A stretch of DNA of 13,681 nt. It comes from Saccoglossus kowalevskii. Its lineage: Eukaryota > Hemichordata > Enteropneusta > Harrimaniidae. Positions 1 to 7,087 of this stretch are shown here, one piece after another. Both the position numbers and the translations under genes were made by a program. How positions within the stretch are numbered: the first letter of the stretch is position 1; each line of letters starts with the position of its first letter. Location of the stretch: NCBI RefSeq assembly GCF_000003605.2, contig NW_003134352.1, positions 520,399-534,079 on the forward strand, given 5' to 3'. Below the pieces are notes generated by a model that was not told the DNA's origin, made no database searches, and was given only the letters and a program-made list of their open reading frames with translations.

Positions 1-305
1 TATAGATGATGCAGTATAGAAAGGGTTACCAAAAAAAAATACAACATGAATCCCCAGATACCATACTGTGATGAAGAGTATAGCAGGCCAAACTTGGGGG
101 TTCTGTTAAGGGCACTGTTCAGTTCACGTCTTGATCCGATGGATTCTTTGGTAAATATTGATAATAAAAAGGCTGTTAAAGGACCATGCTGTATGATGAC
201 CACCGTAATTTAAAATAACCCCTAAACAGAAGAATAATATTTATTTTTATGTAAAATGGTTGCGTTTTTCAATGGTGGTAACTAATTGTGCCATTTATTT
301 TGTAG

Positions 306-443
306 GTAAGCCAGGTGCACCTGGTCGACCTAGAGTACAGGAAAAGCCAGGTGGTTGTGTGCTTGTCCAATGGGATCCACCGTACCATACTGGTAATAGC
401 ACTATCACTGCTTATACGATAGAATACATGGAACAGACGTTAG
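306..443 (+). CDS. TRIO: Trio exon 1 in window: first half of FN3 domain
   Basis: The acceptor is TTTATTTTGTAG at 294-305 and the donor is GTAAGA at 444. The exon enters with two bases of a split codon and leaves with one. It encodes the FN3 A-C strands: a Pro-rich start (KPGAPGRPRV), then VLVQWDPP with the conserved core Trp and a YTIEYMEQT strand C. A previous exon (in Trio/kalirin, the Ig domain) must lie upstream of the window. Confidence 0.92.
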
Positions 444-3400
444 GTAAGACGCTAATATTGCATTGTATTCAGCATTGCTATGCTATGTTTTGAAGTATTC
501 TTAGCTTTAGTGCCCACTTAAATATTTTTGATTTAAAGGACTGCAATCAACACAGCGTTTAATGTTTATTATGACTCTATGCAACATACAGCACATATAA
601 AATACATAGCTTTAATAAAAAATATTTAAACTTGCATTGAGGGACGAGTGCTATTAAATATATTAATAGTGATTTCATGTAGTTCAGTTTCAAACAACTG
701 ACATTGAGTAAATGTTTTATATGTCCAGTTAGGTTTAACACTGAACTTATGGATGCAAATATTTTGACACTTAACCTCGAAATGGCAACTTTGTTCAGGT
801 GTGAAATCTTAGTGAATTTTAATTGTTCCCTGTAAGCTGCATCTATGTGCACCTCCACATGGAATTTCTCCCGGCCAGCATCACATCAGTCATTCATAGA
901 ACTTCTCAGTTTATCAAACTTGTAGTCAAATTTATAAACTAAATACCTGTGTGAGTTTAATATTGTCCAAATAAGTAATTTATCTTCCCAAATTACTATA
1001 ACTTTGAATCTTACAGGAAAGAATCCCAGTAAATGGCAGCTAGCAGTGGTTGCGGCTGTGGATCTGCAGTTTATGATGGAGGATCTCAATGCCGGTACTT
1101 CGTATCGATTTCGAATCAGTGCACATAATGATATTGGTATCAGTCCACCAAGCGATCCCTCAGAACTGGTCACAATATCAGAAGTTGGTAAGTGATTCTG
1201 AACATAGCGTAGATTAAGACATCGAACACCACAAAAATAGTGGTAGTAATTTATAGTAAGCCCGGTCTAATGTCACATAAGAAATGATCATAAATGTACA
1301 TAGCCAACAAAGCTAGAAAATGATGATGAAGGGTTTAATCATGCATGATACAGAGAATGTTAATATATTTGTTGCAATATTGAAAGGTAATTCAATTTTG
1401 TTTTTTCTTATTTCAGATGGTTCAGGCGATCATCCTATCCAGTGGCAAACAAATTTTGATTCTGTCTTTTCAGAAATGGCTGAAATAGGAAGGTGAGACA
1501 ATAAAAATGTTATAATCATGATGTTACGTTTGAATGATTGCGATGTGCACATTCATCAGATTCAGGATACGCAACAGTTAGAAACAAAACTAGGGTAAAA
1601 ACCCCGCAGTTGATGCCCAATTAAAACGAAAGATGATGATCATTCAGCAGACTTTTTTTATTTTACATTTGATAGCAATAAACATTCTTGCAGCCCAGGT
1701 GTATTGCTTGATTACATCGAAGCAACAATGCAGTATCTTCTGCGTCAACTGTTGTTAACAAAGCGATTATTCATTATAAAATGTTCTTTTGTTTTCCATT
1801 TCAGGGGGAGGTTTTCTTTTGTACGTAAATGTGTCCAGCTGACGACGGGGAGGGATGTTGCTGCTAAATTAATCAGCAAGAAACTCACCACAGTTGACAG
1901 GGTAGAGAATGAAATAGCTATTCTAAGAAGTCTGCAGCACCCCCATATTTGTGAATACTATGATGCTTTTGATACAGCCATGAATTTGATATTGATACTA
2001 GAATTGTAAGTTTGTAACAAAATTGTGTGTTTGTAGTTGTTGTCAAAGCTGATTATAAACCCGTATGGATGTCTCATAAGACTAACTTTCATTTCATATA
2101 TATTGGTACTTGCTGATTAATACAGTTTAGCAATATTGCTGAAGAATCTTTCAGATTAACACAGTTTATGTGATATTGTTTTAGGAGCTTGTAGATTAAT
2201 TCAGTGTGTTATTTTTTAGTTATTTACAAATTAAAATTGACATGAATTTTGAGGCATCTGATTATTTAGAGATGTTTCCAGATTAGTCCAATTTATAAGA
2301 TGTTTACTAAAAATACATTGACTAGGACACTCCATGTTTTGTTTGTTTTTAAATTTCAGAATTCCAAATGGACGATTGTTTGACTACATCGTGAGTAAGC
2401 CATTATTTACCGAGAGTATAGCAGTAGGTTATCTACACCAGATGATAAGTGCAATAGAATACTTACATAATTGTAGAATATCACATCTGGACATAAAGGT
2501 AAGGATTACACATAGAATCAAATCATAGAATCAATTCTATTCTGTTTAATGGATCTCACTAGATGTAGAATATTTGCATTCTTGTGTGATTCAATATATG
2601 CCTTGAGCACACAAGCAAAACCTTATGCAGTGAAATGTGGTTGCAAAACATTGTACGCTCTTTTAGCCATGCCGAAAGAATTTTCACTTTGGTAATATAG
2701 CACATATGGTGGCCATCAAATATGTACATTTTAAGTTGGGGAGAGGTATCCTATTGAATGAATATGATAAATGATGTTACTCTCATGTGCGCTGCTATTC
2801 TTGGGTTTCCAAATTCGTATTTGAGTGCGTACCTGTTGGTACAAGTAAAGATTAAATGCAACAATCAGCACTCCCTCAAAACTGAATTTTGTCTAAAGTG
2901 GAAGATAGGTGATTATTATTTGCTTATGGATTCAAGTAATACAGTCCCTTGAGGTGAATTGTTGGAAAGGTTACCATGGTTTCTGTAAGAACTTATTAAC
3001 AAATCTTATTTGTATCTACAGCCAGAAAATTTTGCAGTGGAAGCCAACAACGTGACGTGTCGAGTGAAACTGATAGACTTTGGTGATGCTATCAACATTG
3101 GTAGTAAATTGTTTGTTCATGGTCTGGTTGGTAGTCCGGAATTCGCAGCACCAGAATTAGTGAATGGCCATCCTGTGTGTCTTAATACAGATATGTGGTA
3201 TGTTGGGTTTGTAACGGATATTATGATTGGTTCTTTTGGTACAGATATTATGATTGGTTTCCTTAATACAGATGTTGTAATTGGCTCTCTTGTTAAAGAC
3301 ATTGTGATTGGTTCTCTTTGTAGAGATATTATGTTTGGCTCTCTTATAAAAGATGCTATGATTGGTCCTTGTGTTACAATTGGCCATCTTGGTACAAATG

Positions 3401-4578
3401 TTATGATTGGCTTTCTTTCTGATTTACTTCATGAATTTGAAGAACCATGTCATGTGGCGTACTTTGAATACATAATTAACACACAACCTATTTCACATTT
3501 TTGTACTAATCAAATGAAGTTTGTGTTTGCTTTCAGGGGTGTTGGCGTTCTCACATATGTTATGTAAGTATAGGAAACACTAGATAATAACTTGTGGGTT
3601 TTTTTTGGGGGGGGGGGGCATTTTTATGTCATCACATGGAGAGGTGGTACCTGCACTTGTTTCCATGGAAACAGTCATGTTTTACCCTTCTTCAAGAATG
3701 ATTAGGCTATTAAATTTAAATAAAACTGTTTTACACACAATTTCAGTGAGATTTTGTGTTATGAATGTTATAACCAGCAAACCTGGAATAGCAGCAGTCA
3801 TAAAACAGAGCATCTTTGATGTGGGTGCAGCAGCAGGCCCACGTAGGACATGCTTATATACAAAATGTACGTGTGGCTGAAATGTCTTGAAATTTGAACT
3901 TTTCCCTATGTTCCACTATAGGTTGAGTGGTGTCTCCCCATTCCTGGATGAGAGCATCGAAGAGACATGTGTGAACATTGCAAAAATTGACTATAGTTTC
4001 CCTCAGGAGTATTTCTCAGACATCAGCCAAGCAGCCACCAACTTCATTTCTAATCTGCTGAAAGAAGACCCCGAGGAGAGATTATCGGCAAAAGCCTGTC
4101 TCGAAAACGCTTGGATACAAGCAGCCAATACAATGTCTGTGAATGTGGCGAGCTCGTGCCGACTTGATACCAGTCGACTTAATGCATTTATTGACAGAAG
4201 AAAAACACAGGTATGTGTAGATGTTTGTATGGTGGACTTACGATATTGCTGAATATTCATGTTTCGAGATTCTGAGTTTTTATGCTTTAAGAAATAAACA
4301 CTGTTTGCATTAATAGCAATCCCATTATGGACAGTAACAGGATTGAAAGCATGCAGTATTAAGTCTTCTCTCAAAGGGACCTACAGATTTGAGTTATTTT
4401 TTCCCATATGGCATTCCTTATGGAGCTGCAGATGGACGCGTAACCGATCCCGGACACTATAGTGGTTCGCTCACTAACATTGAACTAAAAACTGTATAAT
4501 TTTTTTTTGCAGAATGACATCCGTCCCATCAGTCCGATGAAATCATTCTATTTAATTGGAATGCAGTCCAGAGTTTAA
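306..4578 (+). CDS. TRIO: Trio/kalirin RhoGEF kinase, C-terminal part (FN3 + Ser/Thr kinase), nine exons
   Basis: Spliced CDS: join 306-443, 1017-1187, 1417-1492, 1805-2005, 2360-2498, 3022-3197, 3537-3563, 3922-4210, 4513-4578. It is partial at the 5' end, entering with 2 bases of a split codon. The 426 residues seen contain an FN3 domain (about 1-100), a short linker and a protein kinase (about 115-365). Kinase landmarks: glycine loop 127-134 (GRGRFSFV), VAIK-type Lys149, helix C Glu164, catalytic loop HLDIKPEN 237-244, DFG 260-262, APE 284-286, D298-x-W300-x-x-G303. The HLD in place of HRD is normal for the Trio/DAPK/MLCK group. The tail (FIDRRKTQNDIRPI) matches the Trio/kalirin C terminus. 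Family knowledge: these cytoplasmic RhoGEFs activate Rac and RhoA in axon guidance and cell shape; the kinase is absent from fly Trio and worm UNC-73. Invertebrates usually have one Trio gene, so I use that symbol; kalirin is equally apt by sequence. Confidence 0.95.
444..1016 (+). other. Trio intron 1 (within window)
   Basis: 573-base AT-rich intron bounded by GTAAGA and CAG. I see no exon, RNA gene or repeat in it. The upstream stretch 1-305 is likewise intron with no codable exon: the only acceptor/donor pair there (about 120-151) hits a stop. Confidence 0.75.
1017..1187 (+). CDS. TRIO: Trio exon 2: second half of FN3 domain
   Basis: The acceptor is ATCTTACAG ending 1016 and the donor is GTAAGT at 1188. 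The exon is phase 1 in and phase 1 out (171 bases). The split codon g|ga joins exon 1 as Gly. It encodes the FN3 E-G strands with the hallmark LNAGTSYRFRISAHNDIG and the closing SPPSDPSE. Confidence 0.94.
1188..1416 (+). other. Trio intron 2
   Basis: 229-base intron, GTAAGT to TTTCAG. It contains the perfect 12-base palindrome ATCATGCATGAT at 1338-1349, too short and common to assign a role. Confidence 0.75.
1417..1492 (+). CDS. TRIO: Trio exon 3: linker and start of kinase domain
   Basis: The acceptor is TTATTTCAG ending 1416 and the donor is GTGAGA at 1493. It encodes a short acidic/Gln linker followed by FDSVFSEMAEIG, the beginning of kinase subdomain I. It ends with two bases (ag), completed as Arg by the first base of the next exon, which reconstructs the glycine-rich loop. 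Confidence 0.93.
1493..1804 (+). other. Trio intron 3
   Basis: 312-base intron, GTGAGA to TTTCAG, with nothing else recognisable. The frame upstream of exon 4 happens to be open back to 1704, but the acceptor at 1804 and the phase match to exon 3 define the exon start. Confidence 0.75.
1805..2005 (+). CDS. TRIO: Trio exon 4: kinase N-lobe
   Basis: The acceptor is CCATTTCAG ending 1804 and the donor is GTAAGT at 2006. It encodes GRFSFVRKC of the ATP loop, DVAAKLISKK with the ATP-binding Lys, helix C with NEIAIL (Glu pairing with Lys), LQHPHICEYYDAF and the hinge strand LILILEL. All N-lobe residues needed for an active kinase are present. Confidence 0.95.
2114..2305 (+). repeat. Degenerate ~40-base tandem repeat in Trio intron 4
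   Basis: Intron 4 (2006-2359) contains repeated AGATTAAyACAGTTTa-like segments beginning near 2115, 2154, 2194 and, more diverged, 2281. The first spacings are 39 and 40 bases and the last is 87 (about two periods). Each is followed by a T-rich ATATTG/TATTTT stretch. It is an old minisatellite with no coding frame. Confidence 0.5.
2360..2498 (+). CDS. TRIO: Trio exon 5: kinase hinge to catalytic loop
   Basis: The acceptor is AAATTTCAG ending 2359 and the donor is GTAAGG at 2499. It encodes IPNGRLFDYIV (alpha D), the alpha E helix (VGYLHQMISAIEYLH) and the start of the catalytic loop, ISHLDIK. It ends in phase 0 exactly between DIK and PEN. Confidence 0.95.
2499..3021 (+). other. Trio intron 5
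   Basis: 523-base intron, GTAAGG to CTACAG. An ATG-initiated open stretch at 2758-2952 has no recognisable protein features and no splice signals joining it in phase. I see nothing else. Confidence 0.7.
3022..3197 (+). CDS. TRIO: Trio exon 6: PEN, DFG and APE motifs
   Basis: The acceptor is TGTATCTACAG ending 3021. The donor is GTATGT at 3198. It encodes PENF, VKLIDFGDA, GSPEFAAPELV and NTDMW. The donor is inside the Trp codon of the DxWxxG motif, so the exon leaves with two bases. The last exon bases are in register with the 27-base repeat of the following intron. Confidence 0.93.
3198..3536 (+). other. Trio intron 6: in-frame, stop-free, minisatellite-filled
   Basis: 339 bases (113 codons), GTATGT to TTTCAG, with no stop in the frame shared by exons 6 and 7. 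Kinase homologues run straight from DMW to VGVLTYV, so removal as an intron is the sensible reading. Retention would add 113 residues without a frameshift. The insert would be hydrophobic Gly/Ile/Asp repeats placed in kinase subdomain IX. Confidence 0.8.
3217..3420 (+). repeat. 27-base (9-codon) minisatellite in Trio intron 6
   Basis: Units start with GAT/GAC/AAT at 3217, 3244, 3271, 3298, 3325, 3352 and 3397; the first six are exactly 27 bases apart. The 45-base spacing 3352-3397 is one unit plus an 18-base partial unit. The consensus reads GATATTATGATTGGTTCT followed by about nine variable bases. In the open frame it encodes D-I-M-I-G-S/F-L-x-T/K. Confidence 0.92.
3537..3563 (+). CDS. TRIO: Trio exon 7: 27-base microexon in kinase subdomain IX
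   Basis: The acceptor is TTTGCTTTCAG ending 3536 and the donor is GTAAGT at 3564. The exon encodes only GVGVLTYV plus two split codons (Trp at its 5' edge, Met at its 3' edge), which restores the family sequence W-x-VGVLTYV-x-LSG. It is phase 2 to phase 2, so skipping removes nine residues in frame, including the conserved Gly of DxWxxG. Confidence 0.9.
3564..3921 (+). other. Trio intron 7
   Basis: 358-base intron, GTAAGT to CTATAG, not a multiple of three; read-through from exon 7 meets TAA at once (3565-3567). It holds a T run followed by 12 G (3607-3618). An open stretch at 3605-3880 shows no family resemblance. Confidence 0.75.
3922..4210 (+). CDS. TRIO: Trio exon 8: kinase C-lobe and tail
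   Basis: The acceptor is TTCCACTATAG ending 3921 and the donor is GTATGT at 4211. It encodes LSGVSPFLDESIEETC, the alpha G-I helices with NLLKEDPEERLSAKACLENAW (conserved Arg of subdomain XI) and the post-kinase tail LDTSRLNAFIDRRKTQ. It ends in phase 0. Confidence 0.95.
4211..4512 (+). other. Trio intron 8
   Basis: 302-base intron, GTATGT to TTTGCAG. Nothing else is recognisable. Confidence 0.75.
4513..4578 (+). CDS. TRIO: Trio exon 9: last coding exon and stop
   Basis: The acceptor is a T-rich tract plus GCAG ending 4512. It encodes NDIRPISPMKSFYLIGMQSRV and stop TAA (4576-4578). The QNDxRPI junction with exon 8 is the family's conserved C-terminal tail, so the protein is complete at this end. 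Confidence 0.9.
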   Translation, partial: NDIRPISPMKSFYLIGMQSRV

Positions 4579-5385
4579 ACTGATAACTTGATATATGTGC
4601 TACCTAACCCACCAAAATCTGGTTTGAACAAGTTGTCACAGGTGCTAGCTGAATTGCAGGTTGAAGGAAGTAGTTTAAACTGGTCTAGACTACTGTCATC
4701 AAATATGGGCAAAAGTTACATGGCCAGATTTTGTAGAAGTATTGGACAGTATTATTGAATATTGATGTTGTTGTCATGGATACCACAATATTCCAGTTAT
4801 GACAATTACTTTTGCACTCTGCAGAGTTTACAAGACAATGAGAATTTATTTCTTCGACAGAGAACAATTGATAATTAAGATGTGAGATTTTCTGGTGATA
4901 TCATCCATCATTTTTTTTTTCTGAAATGAACAATTATCTCTTATTTTGCTGCCAAATCATTGATAAACTTTACATTTGAGGGTAACTTTTCTAGGTTTTC
5001 TAATTCATTATTGTGCTCTAATTGCTTGGCAATAACTTTAGTGGACATAACTGCTTTCTCTGTGAGGCACTTTTCACCACATTGTGTCCACTAATCAAAT
5101 TTGTCTTTATTGATGTATGCGTCTTTTTCATCATAGCATTCTGATCATGTCTCCTAACTTTTCAGACAACTATGATTTTACTTTCAATCAATTTTAGACT
5201 GATATGATGAAATTAGTAAAATTGATTTGCCCGAAAATACATGGCTAAACATTTCTTTAGAATTCTGAAGAAATCACCAATTTATTGTTGGGATATTTTG
5301 ATTTTGATAGTTGGCATATAGAAACAAAATTTTGGATGTTTCTTTTAAAATGAACTTCTGAATAAAATGTATTTATAAGATTGAT
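4579..5385 (+). other. TRIO: Trio 3' untranslated region (approximate)
   Basis: This AT-rich sequence after the Trio stop has no open frame of note and several T runs. AATAAA at 5361-5366 followed by a GT-rich stretch (near 5390-5400) would end the transcript around 5380-5390. A longer form could run to the ATTAAA at 5921-5926. Confidence 0.5.
5361..5366 (+). terminator. Candidate Trio polyadenylation signal AATAAA
   Basis: Canonical hexamer about 785 bases after the stop codon. CTTTGTGGTGATTT just downstream resembles the GU-rich element. Confidence 0.5.
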
Positions 5386-5643
5386 CACAGCTTTGTGGTG
5401 ATTTAGGAAAATTCCAGATTTTTTTTTAAATAACATTTACAGTGTAAAATTACTGAAGAAAATGAACACCAAGTTAGTGAATAATTTAAATTTTTTTGTA
5501 ATTTCATTTCACTATTGAAAAAGTCAGCTTGGTCATCGTAAGTTTTTTTTTGATCCTGCCATTAGTTTTTACATTTTCCCCAAACCTAATTAATAATAGT
5601 TTTTCCAAAAACGCAATATTTCTGAAGCACTTAATTTTACCAT

Positions 5644-5703
5644 TGAGGGCGCTTTTTAAAGTGAACATTTGTCACCTGTGAGGGCGCTTGTCAATATCAC
5701 CTG
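5644..5703. repeat. Short tandem duplication in Trio downstream region
   Basis: Two tandem units, each beginning TGAGGGCGCTT (5644-5654 and 5679-5689) and each ending TCACCTG (5672-5678 and 5697-5703). The second unit is about 10 bases shorter. No function apparent. The rest of 5386-6035 is AT-rich with nothing I can name. Confidence 0.6.
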
Positions 5704-5920
5704 CCATATTCGTTTGAATTCCACTAAAATTTTATATTCATATATTTATGCTGTCTAAACATAGTAGACTCACATGGAATGCATTTGCATTGGCTGTAAA
5801 TATTTCTTTTGTTTTATTTTTATTGGTGCTAGTGATATTTTTAGTTTGAACAAATTGTAACATGACTTTTTTTTTCTGTGAATTATTTTAATGTGTATAC
5901 GATGAAATGTCATTATTTTA

Positions 5921-5926
5921 ATTAAA
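5921..5926 (+). terminator. Alternative distal polyadenylation signal ATTAAA
   Basis: Second-most-common hexamer, followed within 25 bases by T/GT-rich TTTACTCTTGTTTG. It would extend the 3' UTR by about 560 bases. Confidence 0.35.
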
Positions 5927-6035
5927 GATTTTTACAAAATTTACTCTTGTTTGATCACATTTACATCAGGTAAGGCAATGAGATTGGAGACTGAGCAATC
6001 TTTTATTAAGGTTGATTGAAAATTTCATCAGATAC

Positions 6036-6197
6036 TTAAAGCAGGGGAGTTGTCACCTGCGCATGCGTCAGATGGCCATAGCTTGTCATTGTTTACAAAC
6101 AAGTGTATACCCATGAGCCTTTGCGTTTTTAGCATGTGTTGTTGTCGCTTCGGACTCAATTCTCGTGTGTGCGCAGGTGACAACCCGCCCGCTTTAA
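6036..6197. mobile_element. 154-bp MITE with ~24-base inverted ends and TTAA flanks (piggyBac-like)
   Basis: The ends at 6040-6063 and 6170-6193 are inverted copies. Both contain GTTGTCACCTGCGCA (one strand each) and begin AGC(A/G)GG, with about three mismatches. Each end abuts TTAA (6036-6039 and 6194-6197), the target site duplicated by piggyBac-type transposases. Too short to encode a transposase, so non-autonomous. A minus-strand open stretch inside it is fortuitous. Confidence 0.75.
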
Positions 6198-6817
6198 CTA
6201 CATTGTAAGTAAATTTGCCAAGTGGGCTCACTAGCCATTAAGGGAATTTTCAGGTCTTACAGTGCCCTTTACTATAAGAATTTATCTGTTCCAGTAAACA
6301 ATAGACATCAATGAGGCTAATATTTTACATTATTTAAACTGATACCTCATTACTTAGTGGTTTGTCGAGCAGGTCCAATATAAGACACCCCCCCCCCCCC
6401 GAAGCCCAGCTAATAGCAAGACAGACAAGTGAATTTATTTCTAGGCACTCGCTCTTTGCATTGGTAGGCATGGAATGTACTTCTTAGTTCAGGCATCGTA
6501 CAAAATAACGAATTGATCAATTTGGGTAATTGGTCTGTTCAGAGTTGTATCCGGGACACTCATTGACAGATCTCGTTTAAACTTTACACAAAGACAATGC
6601 GACACGTCCTACATGTGCGAGTAACTATTTATGATAATCAAACAAAACTGTTTCTTGGAGAAGACAGTTAATTCAGGTTTGGTTACAGGTGTACATCAAT
6701 ATTTTGGCGAAGATGTGTATTTTCCTGAATAATGTCGAAAAAAACGAAAGTGTGAATTTCATATACGTGTATGCATATTCTGACACTTTGATGAAATGGG
6801 GTGTGCTGTGACAAGAT
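6198..6817. other. Intergenic sequence / expansin-like 3' UTR
   Basis: Between the MITE and the expansin-like stop codon. It holds a run of 13 C (6388-6400) and, on the minus strand, an AATAAA (plus-strand TTTATT at 6434-6439) about 380 bases past the stop that could end the minus-strand transcript. Nothing else seen. Confidence 0.45.
6434..6439 (-). terminator. Candidate polyA signal of the expansin-like gene
   Basis: AATAAA on the minus strand, the first canonical hexamer I find downstream of the stop at 6818-6820. No transcript evidence. Confidence 0.3.
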
Positions 6818-7087
6818 TTAGCAAACATTTGGAAATTGTACATTAGTGTGGATCAATACATCTTCGCTGTAGATGGCGTCTATTTCAACACTGGCTTCAA
6901 CGCCATTTATGGACACAATCGTCAACGTAAAAGGTGCAGTAATGTTGTTGTTATTTACAAAATAATTGGTGTTCATTTTCAACAATGGCTGACAAATAGT
7001 CCCGACTATGACGCACATGTCAGCGACTGGATACCGATGATCTCGAACTTGAATGCCCCAACCATATTCGTCGCTTCCGGTCATGAA
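6818..7087 (-). CDS. Expansin-like last exon: C-terminal CBM63-like domain
   Basis: The minus-strand acceptor is TTTTGTGTTTTGTAG (ends at 7088) and the exon starts TTC ATG ACC in phase 0. It encodes 89 residues and TAA (6818-6820). YGWGIQVRDHRYPV, ICQPLLKMNTNYFV and TAPFTLTIVSINGVEA align with the expansin C-terminal beta-sandwich pattern W-x-x-QVRNHRxPI, YNYF, GPFxxRxTS. The extreme end, NVQFPNVC, resembles the VQFP terminus of expansins. Exposed aromatics (Tyr/Trp in YGWG, Tyr in NYF) correspond to the polysaccharide-binding face. The in-frame ATG at 7082-7084 is internal, not a start. Confidence 0.87.
   Translation of the reverse strand, partial: FMTGSDEYGWGIQVRDHRYPVADMCVIVGTICQPLLKMNTNYFVNNNNITAPFTLTIVSINGVEASVEIDAIYSEDVLIHTNVQFPNVC

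Noticed and set aside
120-151. Possible extra Trio exon upstream of 306.
   Set aside because: The only acceptor/donor pair gives a 28-base segment with TGA in the required phase.
1338-1349. Perfect palindrome ATCATGCATGAT in Trio intron 2.
   Set aside because: Short and expected by chance at this scale; no supporting context.
3117-3387. Two overlapping minus-strand open frames across the Trio intron 6 repeat.
   Set aside because: They are the antisense of the 27-base repeat, which lacks stops in several frames because of its period; no splice or family support.
3190-3420. Regular 27-base repeat resembling a CRISPR array.
   Set aside because: Units are directly abutting with no unique spacers, and the context is an animal gene.
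3598-3618. T run followed by 12 G, and 13 C at 6388-6400, as quadruplex or regulatory signals.
   Set aside because: Single homopolymers are common in animal introns and their lengths are prone to sequencing error.
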